Assembly: GCF_900112815.1 (NCBI RefSeq)
Contig: NZ_FOND01000001.1
Span: 404,816-468,815 of the forward strand
Source: Blastococcus tunisiensis
Lineage (GTDB): Bacteria; Actinomycetota; Actinomycetes; Mycobacteriales; Geodermatophilaceae
Direction of reading: 5' to 3'
DNA: 64,000 nucleotides
A program made the position numbers and the translations under genes. Below, in pieces: positions 26,029 to 37,245 of the stretch. The notes beneath the pieces were generated by a model that made no database searches, was not told the origin of the DNA, and worked only from the letters and a program-made list of their open reading frames with translations. Positions within the stretch are counted from its first letter, which is position 1. Every line of letters begins with the position of its first letter.

Positions 26029-27393
26029 GTGCCCGACCTCTCTTCCGTCATCAAGGCCTACGACGTGCGCGGGCTCGTGCCCGGCGAGTGGGACGAGGCC
26101 GTCAGCCGTGCGATCGGCGCGGCGTTCGCCGAGTTCGTGGTGCAGGAGAGCGCGGCCACCGCGATCGTCACCGCCCACGACATGCGCGACTCCTCGATCC
26201 CCCTCGCCCGGGCCTTCGCCGAGGGCGTGATCAGCCGGGGCGTCGACGTCGTCGAGGCCGGGCTGGGCTCCACCGACCTGCTCTACTACGCGGCCGGCTC
26301 CCTCGACATGCCGGGCGCCATGTTCACCGCCAGCCACAACCCGGCCCAGTACAACGGCATCAAGATGTGCCGGGCCGGGGCCGCGCCGATCGGCCAGGAC
26401 TCCGGGCTGGCGACGATCCGCGAGTGGGCCGAGCGCGACGCCTACGACCGGGTCCCCGAGCGGGTCGGGACGGTGACCTCCCAGGACGTCCTCGCCGGGT
26501 ACGCCGCCCACCTGCACTCGCTCGTCGACCTGTCGGCCGGCCGGCCCCTGAAGGTCGTCGTCGACGCCGGGAACGGGATGGGTGGGCACACGGTCCCGGT
26601 GGTCCTCTCGGGCCTGCCGCTGGAGATCGTGCCGCTGTACTTCGAGCTCGACGGCAGCTTCCCCAACCACGAGGCCAACCCGCTGGACCCGGCGAACCTC
26701 GTCGACCTGCAGGCCGCCGTCCGCGAGCACGGCGCCGACATCGGGCTGGCCTTCGACGGCGACGCCGACCGCGTCTTCGTCGTCGACGAGAACGGCGACC
26801 CGGTGAGCCCCTCGGCGGTGACCGCGCTGGTCGCCGTCCGGGAGCTGGCCAAGGGCCGCGGGACGACGATCATCCACAACCTGATCACCTCGAAGGCGGT
26901 CCCCGAGATCGTCCGCGAGCACGGCGGCGAGCCGGTCCGGACCCGGGTCGGGCACTCCTTCATCAAGGAGGAGATGGCCCGTACCGACGCGGTCTTCGGC
27001 GGTGAGCACTCCGCGCACTACTACTTCCGGGACTTCTGGCGCGCCGACACCGGCATGCTGGCCGCCATGCACGTCCTGGCCGCGCTCGGCGAGCAGTCGG
27101 CCCCGCTGTCGGAGCTGACCGCCGCCTACAGCCGGTACGTCGCCTCCGGCGAGATCAACTCCACGGTCGACGACGCCCCGGCGAGGGCGGCGGAGGTCCG
27201 GACGGCGTTCGAGGAGCAGGACGGCGTCACCGTCGACGACCTCGACGGCCTGACCGTCCAGCTGCCCGACGGCGCGTGGTTCAACCTGCGGGCCAGCAAC
27301 ACCGAACCGCTGCTGCGGCTCAACGTCGAGGCGCCGGACGAGGCCCGCATGACCGAGGTCCGCGATCGAGTCCTGGAGATGGTGCGCGCATGA
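26029..27393 (+). CDS. manB: Phosphomannomutase/phosphoglucomutase
   Basis: 454 residues, alpha-D-phosphohexomutase family. It interconverts mannose-6-phosphate and mannose-1-phosphate, linking manA to manC. Motifs in order: AYDVRGLVPGEW, the phosphoserine loop MFTASHNPAQYNG, the Mg-binding FDGDADRVF, sugar-binding GGEHSAHYYF, and phosphate-binding RASNTEPLLRLN. GTG at 26029 is set by TAGGGT-N7. It overlaps the Trm112-like gene by ATGA and is followed by the SIS gene, a conserved actinobacterial operon. Confidence 0.95.
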   Translation: MPDLSSVIKAYDVRGLVPGEWDEAVSRAIGAAFAEFVVQESAATAIVTAHDMRDSSIPLARAFAEGVISRGVDVVEAGLGSTDLLYYAAGSLDMPGAMFTASHNPAQYNGIKMCRAGAAPIGQDSGLATIREWAERDAYDRVPERVGTVTSQDVLAGYAAHLHSLVDLSAGRPLKVVVDAGNGMGGHTVPVVLSGLPLEIVPLYFELDGSFPNHEANPLDPANLVDLQAAVREHGADIGLAFDGDADRVFVVDENGDPVSPSAVTALVAVRELAKGRGTTIIHNLITSKAVPEIVREHGGEPVRTRVGHSFIKEEMARTDAVFGGEHSAHYYFRDFWRADTGMLAAMHVLAALGEQSAPLSELTAAYSRYVASGEINSTVDDAPARAAEVRTAFEEQDGVTVDDLDGLTVQLPDGAWFNLRASNTEPLLRLNVEAPDEARMTEVRDRVLEMVRA

Positions 27394-27593
27394 CCGGCCC
27401 GACGACGAACGGTCCGCTGGGGCTGGACCCCGAGCTGCTGGCCATCCTGGCCTGCCCCGACACCCACCACAGCCCGCTCACCGTCGACGAGCAGGCCGGT
27501 GAGCTGCTGTGCACCACCTGCGACCGCGCCTTCCCGGTCCGGGACGGCATCCCGGTCCTGCTCCTGGACGAGGCCCGGCACCGGGGCGCGTGA
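27390..27593 (+). CDS. Trm112 family protein
   Basis: 67 residues: LLAILACPDTHHSPL near the N-terminus and LLCTTCDRAFPVRDGIPVLL near the end, the zinc-ribbon pattern of Trm112/YcaR proteins, although the first Cys pair is reduced to one Cys plus His. Small partners of methyltransferases in eukaryotes; the bacterial role is unclear. Start overlaps manB stop (ATGA). Confidence 0.85.
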   Translation: MTGPTTNGPLGLDPELLAILACPDTHHSPLTVDEQAGELLCTTCDRAFPVRDGIPVLLLDEARHRGA

Positions 27594-27617
27594 CCGCCCG
27601 ATGACGGGTCTGCCGCG

Positions 27618-28760
27618 ATGACGTCGCCGGAGTTCGCCGAGGAGGTCCTCGACGACCCGGAGCTGCTGCGCGCCCGGGACCCGCGCGGACTGCTGCCGGC
27701 GGTGGCCGGGGCCGGCGCACAGGTCCGCGAGACCGCCCGGCTGACCGCGGAGGCGGGCCTCGGCCGGGTGACCGAGGGCGGCCGCCCGCGCGGGCTGGTC
27801 GTCGTCGCCCGCCGCGAGGGCGCGGTGGCCGCCTCGGTCCTCCGGGCGCTGCTGGGCCCGTCCAGCCCGGTCGCCGTCGAGATCGTGCCCGGTCCGGTGC
27901 TGCCGGTGTGGACGGGCCCGAGCGACATCGCCGTCGTGGCGACCCGCACGGGTGCCGGGGCCTACGCGGTCGCGCCCGCCTACGAGGCCGCCCGGCGGGG
28001 TGTGGCCCTCGTCGGGATCGGGGCCGAGGACGCGCCGCTGCGCGCCGCGTGCTCCGCGGCCCGCGCCCCGTACGTCGCGCTGCCCGCCTCCCGTGTGCAG
28101 CACACCACCCTGTGGTCGCTGCTCACGCCGCTGCTGCTGCTCGCGCGTGACCTGGGGCTGCTCCCGGCGGAGGTCGCCGATCCGGAGGCGATCGCGGCCG
28201 CGCTCGACGAGGTGGCCATGGAGTGCGGGCCCGCCCGGGAGTCGTTCGTCAACCCGGCGAAGACCCTCGCCCTGGAACTGCTCGACGCCCTGCCGGTGGT
28301 CGTCGCCGAGGGCCCGCTGGCCGGCGCCGCGGCCACCCGGGTCGCCGACCAGCTGGCCACGCTCGCCGGGTTGCCCGCCGCCGGGTTCCGGCTCCCGGAC
28401 CAGCGGGTCGCGGCCCTGGCCGTGCTCGGCGGGCCGCTGGCCCCGCGCGGCGAGGACGACTTCTTCCGGGACCGCGCGGACGACCCCGGTCGCCGGCTGC
28501 GGCTGCTGACCATCCGGGACGCGGCCGCGGGCGGGGACGACGGGGCCGGGGAGCGGGAGCCGCGGGCGGCCGACGACGCGACCGACGAGGTCCTGCGCGC
28601 GGCGGGCGCACACGGCGTGCCGGTCAGCGGGCTGGCCGAGCACGGGAGCCCGGACGGGTTCGCGCGGCTGCCCCGGCTCGCGCGGCAGCTGGCCGTCGCC
28701 GACTTCAGCGCGGTCTACCTGGCGCTGGCCCTCGACAACGAACGGGCCCTCCGCCCGTGA
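27618..28760 (+). CDS. SIS-domain sugar isomerase-like protein
   Basis: 380 residues. It resembles the bifunctional phosphoglucose/phosphomannose isomerase-like protein found between manB and manA in actinobacteria (recalled Rv3256c). A degenerate first SIS half contains GLVVVARREGAVAASVLRALL; the second half has PVVVAEGPLAGAAATRVADQL and ENFF-like EDDFFRD. The catalytic Glu/His of active PGI/PMI (usually in E..GH.) are hard to place, so activity is uncertain. It lies 24 nt after Trm112 in the manB operon. Confidence 0.75.
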   Translation: MTSPEFAEEVLDDPELLRARDPRGLLPAVAGAGAQVRETARLTAEAGLGRVTEGGRPRGLVVVARREGAVAASVLRALLGPSSPVAVEIVPGPVLPVWTGPSDIAVVATRTGAGAYAVAPAYEAARRGVALVGIGAEDAPLRAACSAARAPYVALPASRVQHTTLWSLLTPLLLLARDLGLLPAEVADPEAIAAALDEVAMECGPARESFVNPAKTLALELLDALPVVVAEGPLAGAAATRVADQLATLAGLPAAGFRLPDQRVAALAVLGGPLAPRGEDDFFRDRADDPGRRLRLLTIRDAAAGGDDGAGEREPRAADDATDEVLRAAGAHGVPVSGLAEHGSPDGFARLPRLARQLAVADFSAVYLALALDNERALRP

Positions 28761-28872
28761 GTGCTTCGACCCGGGCCGACCGGGTACCAGCCGCCCGCGA
28801 CCGTGGCGCGCGGCCGGGCAGACGACAGCACTGGGACGGCACGCAGGTGCTGACCGACCGGAAGGACTTCCC

Positions 28873-29817
28873 GTGGCGGGTGGACTCGTAGCACTGCTGG
28901 ACGACGTGGCGGTCCTGGCGCGGGCCGCCGCCGCGTCCATCGACGACATCGGGGCCGCGGCCGGGCGGGCCAGCATCAAGGCCGCCGGCGTCGTCGTCGA
29001 CGACACCGCGGTCACGCCGCAGTACGTGCACGGCCTCAACGCCGACCGCGAGCTGCCGATCATCCGGAAGATCGCGCTGGGATCGCTGCGGAACAAGCTG
29101 CTGATCATCCTGCCCGCGATCCTGCTGCTCAGCCAGTTCCTGCCGTGGCTGCTCACCCCGATCCTCATGCTCGGCGGGGCCTACCTCTGCTACGAGGGCG
29201 TGGAGAAGATCTGGCACAAGGTCAGCGGCCACGCCGAGGCGCACGCCTCGGTGGAGGAGGCGATGCCGGACGAGAAGACGATCGTGTCCGGGGCCGTGCG
29301 CACCGACTTCATCCTGTCGGCCGAGATCATGGTCATCTCGCTGAACGAGGTGGCCAGCGAGGCGTTCGTGTCCCGGGCGATCATCCTGATCGTCGTCGCC
29401 CTCGGCATCACCGTGCTCGTCTACGGCGTCGTGGGTCTGATCGTGAAGATGGACGACGTCGGGCTGAGCCTGTCGCAGAAGTCCGCCAAGGGGCTGGCCG
29501 CGTTCGGCCGGGCCCTGGTCAAGGGCATGCCGAAGCTGCTCACCGCCCTCACCGTGGTCGGCACGGCCGCGATGCTGTGGGTCGGCGGGCACATCATCCT
29601 GCTGGGGACCGACGAGCTGGGCTTCTCCCCGATCTATGACCTCGTGCACCACCTCGAGGAGGCGGCGCACGACGCGACCGGCGCCCTCGGCGGTGTCGTC
29701 GGGTGGATCGTGAACACCGTGGGCAGCGCGATCCTCGGGCTGGCCGTCGGCGCCGTCGTCGTGACGGTCATGAACCTCACTGTGCACCGCAACAAGGACG
29801 GCGCCCCGTCGCACTGA
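28873..29817 (+). CDS. DUF808 family membrane protein
   Basis: 314 residues with about 6-7 hydrophobic segments. The N-terminus MAGGLVALLDDVAVLARAAAASIDDIGAA and the motif DDTAVTPQYVHGL are typical of DUF808/YedI proteins, as is KIALGSLRNKLLIILPAILLL. GTG at 28873 follows GGAAGGAC at good distance. Function unknown. A palindromic repeat (copy C) starts at its stop codon. Confidence 0.9.
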   Translation: MAGGLVALLDDVAVLARAAAASIDDIGAAAGRASIKAAGVVVDDTAVTPQYVHGLNADRELPIIRKIALGSLRNKLLIILPAILLLSQFLPWLLTPILMLGGAYLCYEGVEKIWHKVSGHAEAHASVEEAMPDEKTIVSGAVRTDFILSAEIMVISLNEVASEAFVSRAIILIVVALGITVLVYGVVGLIVKMDDVGLSLSQKSAKGLAAFGRALVKGMPKLLTALTVVGTAAMLWVGGHIILLGTDELGFSPIYDLVHHLEEAAHDATGALGGVVGWIVNTVGSAILGLAVGAVVVTVMNLTVHRNKDGAPSH

Positions 29818-29818
29818 G

Positions 29819-29875
29819 GAAGGACCCCGTCCTCCCCACCGCTCGCAGGCTCGCGGCGGTGCCCTGGACGGGGCC
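29819..29875 (+). repeat. GAAGGACCCC palindromic repeat, copy C
   Basis: Starts 1 nt after the DUF808 stop: GAAGGACCCC, arms CCCCGTCC/GGACGGGG, ending GGGGCC. Confidence 0.88.
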
Positions 29876-29940
29876 ATGGACGACTGGCCGGCTGATCCGC
29901 GTCTCGGCGCGATCGCCGGTGGACGGGGGACAGTAGGGCC

Positions 29941-31704
29941 ATGCATCCGGGGACGACCGATCGCACGCTGCTGTCACCGGAACGCCGTCGGGCCGACCGG
30001 GAGGCGCTCGCCGACGAGGTCGTCGACGTCCTGGTCATCGGCGGCGGGGTGACCGGCGCCGGTGCCGCGCTGGACGCCGCCAGCCGGGGGCTGTCCGTGG
30101 CGCTCCTGGAGGCGCGCGACTGGGCCGCCGGCACCTCGAGCCGGTCCAGCAAGCTGATCCACGGCGGGCTGCGCTACCTGGAGCAGCTCGCGTTCCCGCT
30201 GGTCCGCGAGGCGCTGTCGGAGCGGGCCCGGCTGGTCGGCACCATCGCCCCGCACCTGGTCACCCCGCTGCCGTTCCTGCTGCCGCTGACCGCGCCGGTC
30301 TGGCAGCGGGCGTACTACGGCGCCGGGGTCGCCCTCTACGACCTGCTGGGTGCCGCCTTCACGCCCGGGCGGGACATCCCGCGGCACCGGCACCTGTCCC
30401 GTGCCGCGACCCTGGCCGCCTTCCCGGCGCTGCGGGGCGATGTCGTCCGCGGCGCGATCCGCTACTGGGACGCCCAGGTGGACGACGCCCGGCACACCCT
30501 CGCCGTCGTGCGGACCGCGGCCGGGTACGGCGCGCGGGTGCTCTCCAGCGCCCGCGTGACCTCCCTGCTGCGGGACGGCACGGGCCCCGGCGCGGCGGTC
30601 GTCGGCGCCCGCGTGACCGACCTGACCGACGGCACCTCGTTCTCCGTGCGGGCGCGCAGCGTGGTGGCCGCGACCGGGGTCTGGAGCGACGACATCGGCC
30701 GGATGCTCGGGGCCTCGGCACCCAGCCTCAAGGTGCGCGCCTCCAAGGGGGTGCACCTGGTGCTGCCCGGGTCCGCCATCGAGCGGGCGGACCTCACCGG
30801 GGCCGGCGGCACGCAGGCCGGGCTGATCCTGCGGACCCCCAGCAGCGTGCTCTTCGTCATCCCGTGGGGCGACCGCTGGATCGTCGGCACCACCGACACC
30901 CCGTGGCGGCTGGACCGCGACCACCCCGCGGCCAGCAGCGCCGACATCGACTACCTCCTCGACCAGCTCAACCGGGTGCTCGTCCGGCCGGTCGGCACCG
31001 ACGACATCCTCGGCGTCTACGCCGGCCTGCGCCCGTTGCTGGCGGGGGAGTCCGACGAGACCAGCCGCCTCTCGCGCGAGCACGCCGTCCTCACCCCCGT
31101 CCCGGGGCTCGTGCTGGTCGCCGGCGGCAAGTACACGACCTACCGGGTCATGGCGGAGGACGCCGTCGACGCCGCGGTGTCCGTGCTGCCCGGCGCACCG
31201 GCATCCCGCACGGCGCGGCTGCCGCTGGTCGGTGCGCACCGCTGGAACGACGTCCGGGGCGCCGCGGCCGAGCTCGCGGCCGGCAGCGGGGTGCCCGAGG
31301 AGACGGTGGCCCACCTCCTGCGCCGGCACGGCGACCGCGTCGACGACGTCCTGCGCCTGGTGCGGCAGGACCCGGCGCTGGGCCGGCCGCTGGAGGGGGC
31401 GCCCGGCTACCTGGCCGCCGAGGTGCTGCACGCCGTCCTCGCCGAGGGGGCGCTGCACCTGGACGACGTCCTGACCCGGCGGACGCGGGTCTCGATCGAG
31501 ACCGCCCACCGCGGGGTCGACTCGGCGCCCGAGGTGGCCCGCATCATGGCCGCGGCCCTCGGCTGGGACGACGACCGGACCGACCGCGAGGTGTCGCACT
31601 ACGCCGCCCGGGTGGCCGCCGAACGGGAGTCGCAGCGGATGCCCGACGACCACACCGCCGACGCGGCACGGCTCGGCGCCCCGGACGTGCGCGCCCACGT
31701 GTGA
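29941..31704 (+). CDS. glpD: Glycerol-3-phosphate dehydrogenase (FAD)
   Basis: 587 residues. It oxidises sn-glycerol-3-phosphate to dihydroxyacetone phosphate at the inner face of the membrane, passing electrons to quinone. FAD-binding VLVIGGGVTGAGAALDAASRG, SSRSSKLIHGGLRYLEQ, FVIPWGDRWIVGTTDTPW, GVYAGLRPLL, and VAGGKYTTYRVMAEDAVD are all GlpD hallmarks; the C-terminal domain (HLLRRHGDRVDDVL) is complete. No glpK or glpF is next to it. ATG at 29941 is preceded by a GACAGT-N6 box. Confidence 0.96.
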   Translation: MHPGTTDRTLLSPERRRADREALADEVVDVLVIGGGVTGAGAALDAASRGLSVALLEARDWAAGTSSRSSKLIHGGLRYLEQLAFPLVREALSERARLVGTIAPHLVTPLPFLLPLTAPVWQRAYYGAGVALYDLLGAAFTPGRDIPRHRHLSRAATLAAFPALRGDVVRGAIRYWDAQVDDARHTLAVVRTAAGYGARVLSSARVTSLLRDGTGPGAAVVGARVTDLTDGTSFSVRARSVVAATGVWSDDIGRMLGASAPSLKVRASKGVHLVLPGSAIERADLTGAGGTQAGLILRTPSSVLFVIPWGDRWIVGTTDTPWRLDRDHPAASSADIDYLLDQLNRVLVRPVGTDDILGVYAGLRPLLAGESDETSRLSREHAVLTPVPGLVLVAGGKYTTYRVMAEDAVDAAVSVLPGAPASRTARLPLVGAHRWNDVRGAAAELAAGSGVPEETVAHLLRRHGDRVDDVLRLVRQDPALGRPLEGAPGYLAAEVLHAVLAEGALHLDDVLTRRTRVSIETAHRGVDSAPEVARIMAAALGWDDDRTDREVSHYAARVAAERESQRMPDDHTADAARLGAPDVRAHV

Positions 31705-31763
31705 CTCCGGTTCCTCCTGGGACCAGCGGGTCTCGACCGCTCCGTCCGGCCGCGGGAGCGGGT

Positions 31764-31769
31764 TAGTCT
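31764..31769 (+). promoter_or_regulatory. Leaderless -10 box TAGTCT for manA
   Basis: TAGTCT-N7-ATG (31777). Confidence 0.5.
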
Positions 31770-31776
31770 GTCGCCG

Positions 31777-32952
31777 ATGTGGCAGCTCCAGAACTCGGTC
31801 CGGCACTACCCGTGGGGCTCGCGCACCGTCATCCCCGACCTCCTGGGTGAGCCGAGCCCGGCCGACCGGCCGTACGCGGAGCTCTGGATGGGGGCCCACC
31901 CCGACGCCCCGAGCGTGCTGTCCACGGGCGCACCGCTGGACAAGGCGATCGACGCCGACCCCGACCGGCTGCTCGGCACGGCGGTCCGCGAGCGGTTCGG
32001 GGACCGGCTGCCGTTCCTCCTGAAGGTGCTGGCCGCCGAGCTGCCGCTGTCGCTCCAGGCGCACCCCACCATCGAGCAGGCCGAGGCCGGGTTCGCGGCC
32101 GAGGAGACGGCGGGCATCCCGCGCGACGATCCGACGCGCACGTTCAAGGACCCCTTCCACAAGCCCGAACTGCTGCTCGCGCTGACCGAGTTCGAGGCCC
32201 TCTGCGGGTTCCGCCCGGTCGAGGAGTCGCTGCACTGCCTGGCCAAGCTCCAGGTGCCCGAGCTCAAGCCGACGATCGCGGCGCTGGCCCGGGGCGGTCT
32301 GCGGGCGGCGATCCCGCAGCTGATCGCGCTGACCCCGGAGCTCCGCGACGAGCTGGTCACCGCCGTCGCCCGGTCCGCGACCCGCTTCGTGACGGCGCAC
32401 GACCCGGAGTTCATCAACACCTACCGCTGGGCGGCGTCCCTGGCCGAGACCTATCCCGGCGACCCGGGCGTGGTCATCTCGCTGATGTGCAACCACCTGA
32501 AGCTGGCGCCGGGCGAGGCGGTCTTCCTCCCGGCCGGGAACCTGCACGCCTACCTCAGCGGGGCCGGCGTGGAGGTCATGGCCAGCTCCGACAACGTGCT
32601 GCGCGGCGGGCTCACCAGCAAGCACGTCGACCTGGCGGCCCTCATCGAGGTGCTGGACTTCACCGACGCCAAGGTGCCGGTGATCCATCCGGTGCTGGGC
32701 CCCGGCGGGCTCCGCTACCCGGTCCCGGTCGAGGACTTCGACCTCACCCGCATCCAGCTGGACTCCCGGTCGGGGTCGCTGGTCGCCGACGGCCCCCAGG
32801 TGCTGCTGTGCACCGAGGGCGCGGCCCAGTTCCGTTCCGCCGACGGCACGCTGACGCTCCGGCAGGGCGAGTCGGCGTTCGTGCCGGCCGGCGCCGATGT
32901 CGCCGCCTCGGGCCCCGCCGTCCTCTACCGGGCCACCACGAACCTCGGCTGA
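31777..32952 (+). CDS. manA: Mannose-6-phosphate isomerase, class I
   Basis: 391 residues, type I PMI. It converts fructose-6-phosphate to mannose-6-phosphate. Zinc-binding residues appear in LSLQAHPT (Gln, His), FHKPELLLAL (Glu) and LPAGNLHAYLSG (His); also YAELWMGAHPDAPS and YRWAASLAETYPGDPGVV. It supplies manB then manC for GDP-mannose. The ATG is placed by TAGTCT-N7. A repeat in reverse orientation (copy D) follows. Confidence 0.96.
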   Translation: MWQLQNSVRHYPWGSRTVIPDLLGEPSPADRPYAELWMGAHPDAPSVLSTGAPLDKAIDADPDRLLGTAVRERFGDRLPFLLKVLAAELPLSLQAHPTIEQAEAGFAAEETAGIPRDDPTRTFKDPFHKPELLLALTEFEALCGFRPVEESLHCLAKLQVPELKPTIAALARGGLRAAIPQLIALTPELRDELVTAVARSATRFVTAHDPEFINTYRWAASLAETYPGDPGVVISLMCNHLKLAPGEAVFLPAGNLHAYLSGAGVEVMASSDNVLRGGLTSKHVDLAALIEVLDFTDAKVPVIHPVLGPGGLRYPVPVEDFDLTRIQLDSRSGSLVADGPQVLLCTEGAAQFRSADGTLTLRQGESAFVPAGADVAASGPAVLYRATTNLG

Positions 32953-32956
32953 ACCC

Positions 32957-33013
32957 GGCCCCGTCCGGAGGCTCGCCTCGAGCGTGCGAGGGGTGAGGAG
33001 GACGGGGTCCTTC
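32957..33013 (-). repeat. GAAGGACCCC palindromic repeat, copy D (inverted)
   Basis: The only copy pointing against the upstream gene: the GGCCCC end is 4 nt from the manA stop and the GGTCCTTC end lies 3 nt before the sahH -10 box. Arms are the same as copy C (GTCC/GGAC). Confidence 0.85.
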
Positions 33014-33016
33014 GAG

Positions 33017-33022
33017 TAGGCT
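33017..33022 (+). promoter_or_regulatory. -10 box TAGGCT for sahH
   Basis: TAGGCT directly behind repeat D; predicted start near 33029 gives a leader of about 105 nt before the sahH ATG. Confidence 0.4.
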
Positions 33023-33026
33023 GGCC

Positions 33027-33133
33027 GTGGCACGAGCCCCGCCGAAGCCTCGGCCTGCTCGCTCAATCCGCACTCAGCCGAGAGCCGGCCAGCCGTGTGC
33101 TGCGCGCCGGCCGGCCCTGCCCCATGGAGCGAC

Positions 33134-33137
<4 letters not shown>
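33027..33137 (+). CDS. Candidate upstream ORF of sahH (36 codons)
   Basis: GTG at 33027, 36 residues rich in Arg, Pro and Ala ([13 protein letters not shown]...), TGA at 33135-33137 overlapping the sahH ATG as ATGA. The GTG falls near the predicted transcript start (4 nt after TAGGCT), so fit to a leaderless start is imperfect. The leader also holds CTCGGC/GCCGAG arms able to pair; it does not match the SAH riboswitch consensus I know. Confidence 0.3.
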
Positions 33138-34618
<1,481 letters not shown>

Positions 34619-34623
34619 AAGTT

Positions 34624-34689
34624 GAAGGACCCCGCTGCCCCCCAGCCTTCGCACGCTCAGGCCGGGGCCCTGCAGCGGGGCCGTTCCAG
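34624..34689 (+). repeat. GAAGGACCCC palindromic repeat, copy E
   Basis: Begins 5 nt after the sahH stop: GAAGGACCCC, arms CCCCGCTGC/GCAGCGGGG, ending GGGGCCGTTCCAG exactly as in copy B, while the inner part differs (AGCCTTCGCACGCTCAGG). Confidence 0.88.
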
Positions 34690-34707
34690 CACGTCGCGAC
34701 AGCGGGG

Positions 34708-34743
34708 AAAGCGGCTCACCCTGATGGGTGGGCCGCTTTTCTT
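34708..34743 (+). terminator. Intrinsic terminator after sahH
   Basis: A 14-bp stem (arms 34708-34721 and 34726-34739, one G-T pair) with loop TGAT, followed by a T-rich run TTTTCTT. A classical rho-independent terminator, 18 nt after repeat E, which suggests that the repeat is not simply the terminator. Confidence 0.85.
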
Positions 34744-34754
34744 GCCTCACAGCG

Positions 34755-34760
34755 CAGAAT
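34755..34760 (+). promoter_or_regulatory. -10-like CAGAAT for mtrA
   Basis: CAGAAT-N7-GTG (34768). mtrB has a similar CACAAT-N6-GTG at 35531. Both match TANNNT except the first base, hinting at a weaker or regulated leaderless promoter. Confidence 0.3.
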
Positions 34761-34767
34761 GGTCGCC

Positions 34768-35475
<708 letters not shown>

Positions 35476-35530
35476 CCCGGGCGGGGCGCGGCAGCGGAGC
35501 CGTCGCTCCCACGACGGTCACAATGGCGGG

Positions 35531-37243
35531 GTGACCCGTACCGCGCTGCCGCCCGGCGGCTCCGAGGCGCCCGCTCCGGCGCCCGAGCCGCCGAGGCGGG
35601 TGGGCCCGGAGCTGCGGCGCCTGCGCCGCGGGCTGCGCCGGCGGACGGGCCTGGCCCGGCGCCGCGCCCAGCGGGCCGTGCGCCGGGAGACCGCCCGCGC
35701 CGTGCACGCCTGGCGGTCGTCGCTGCAGGTGCGCATCGGCGCCATCACCATGGTCGTGGCCGGCACGGTGGTGGTGATCGTCAGCCTCGTGCTGTTCAGC
35801 CAGATCCGCGACCAGCTGCTGTCGGTCAAGGAGGAGGCGGCGATCGACCAGGCGCAGGCCGGGGTCGTCTACGCCCAGAGCCAGGTGACCGCCATCGCCC
35901 CCGGGGACGGCGCGAGCGTCCGCTCCACGCTGAACCGCACCGTGAACGCGCTGCTGCAGCGGGGCGGGGCCGCCGGTGACTTCGCGGTCGTCATGGTGCA
36001 CCGCACCGGGGACGTGGAGCGCGTCGCGCCCAGCCCCAGCCCCGTCTTCCAGGCCCTGCCCGGTGAGCTGCGGGCCGATGTGGCCTCCGGCGGGCAGTCC
36101 CGCAAGTACCACCCGGTGCCCGACGCGTCCGGCGAGCCGCAGCCGACCCTGCTCGTGGGGGCCGCGGTGCCCAGCGACGCCACCGGGGCGCAGCAGGTGG
36201 AGCTCTACTACGCCTTCCCGCTCCAGCAGGAGGCGGAGAGCCTCTCGCTGATCCGGAGCACGGTGGTGATCAGCGGGGTCGCCCTGACGCTGTTCGTCGT
36301 GGGCATCGGCGTCCTGGTGACGAGGCTGGTCGTCGACCCGGTCCGGCGGGCCGCGGGGACGGCGCAGCGGCTGGCCGAGGGCCAGCTGGAGGAGCGCATG
36401 ACGGTGCGCGGTGAGGACGACCTCGCCCGCCTGGCCACCAGCTTCAACGCGATGGCCGACAGCCTGCAGCGGCAGATCACCCAGCTGGAGGGGCTCTCCC
36501 AGCTCCAGCAGCGGTTCACCTCCGACGTCTCGCACGAGCTGCGCACACCGCTGACCACGGTGCAGATGGCGGCCGACGTGCTGCACGAGGCGCGCGGTGA
36601 CTTCCCGCCGCACGTCGCACGGTCGGCCGAGCTGCTCCGGGCCGAGCTGGACCGGTTCGAGGGGCTGCTGACCGATCTGCTGGAGATCAGCCGCTACGAC
36701 GCGGGGGCCGCCGTCCTCGATTCCGAGCCGGCCGATCTCGGTGCCCTGGTGGACCGCGTCGTCGGCGGCATGACGGCGCTGGCCGAGCGGCACGGCTCCG
36801 ACCTGGTGGTGAGCCGGCCCGAGGAGGCGGTCATCGCCGAGGTCGACGCCCGGCGGGTGCAGCGGATCCTGCGCAACCTGGTCGGCAACGCGATCGAGCA
36901 CGGCGCCGGCCGCCCCATCGAGATCACCCTGGCGGCCAACCGCACCGCCGCGGCGGTGACCGTGCGCGACCACGGCGTGGGGCTCAGCTCGGCGGAGGCC
37001 CAGCACGTCTTCGACCGGTTCTGGCGCGCCGACCCGTCCCGGGTGCGCACGGTGGGCGGCAGCGGGCTGGGCCTGTCGATCAGCCTCGAGGACGCCCGCC
37101 TGCACGGCGGCTGGCTGCAGGTGTGGGGCCAGCAGGGGCACGGCGCGCAGTTCCGGCTCACGGTGCCCCTGACGGCCGGGGGAGAGCTCACCAGCTCCCC
37201 GCTGCCGCTGCGCCCGGCCTTCCTCCGGCGGACGGGGAGGTAG
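35531..37243 (+). CDS. mtrB: Sensor histidine kinase MtrB
   Basis: 570 residues. Two membrane helices (IGAITMVVAGTVVVIVSLVLF and VVISGVALTLFVVGIGVLV) frame a ~140-residue extracytoplasmic sensor domain; then HAMP (LVVDPVRRAAGTAQRLAEGQ), HisKA with the phosphorylated His in SDVSHELRTPLTTVQ, and HATPase (NLVGNAIEHG, VRDHGVGLS, GGSGLGLSI). The partner is MtrA. GTG at 35531 follows CACAAT-N6. The following lpqB has a perfect SD inside the mtrB end. Confidence 0.96.
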   Translation: MTRTALPPGGSEAPAPAPEPPRRVGPELRRLRRGLRRRTGLARRRAQRAVRRETARAVHAWRSSLQVRIGAITMVVAGTVVVIVSLVLFSQIRDQLLSVKEEAAIDQAQAGVVYAQSQVTAIAPGDGASVRSTLNRTVNALLQRGGAAGDFAVVMVHRTGDVERVAPSPSPVFQALPGELRADVASGGQSRKYHPVPDASGEPQPTLLVGAAVPSDATGAQQVELYYAFPLQQEAESLSLIRSTVVISGVALTLFVVGIGVLVTRLVVDPVRRAAGTAQRLAEGQLEERMTVRGEDDLARLATSFNAMADSLQRQITQLEGLSQLQQRFTSDVSHELRTPLTTVQMAADVLHEARGDFPPHVARSAELLRAELDRFEGLLTDLLEISRYDAGAAVLDSEPADLGALVDRVVGGMTALAERHGSDLVVSRPEEAVIAEVDARRVQRILRNLVGNAIEHGAGRPIEITLAANRTAAAVTVRDHGVGLSSAEAQHVFDRFWRADPSRVRTVGGSGLGLSISLEDARLHGGWLQVWGQQGHGAQFRLTVPLTAGGELTSSPLPLRPAFLRRTGR

Positions 37244-37245
37244 CC

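Noticed and set aside
33020-33133. SAH riboswitch upstream of sahH
   Set aside because: The leader can fold but I could not find the conserved core sequences of the known SAH riboswitch.
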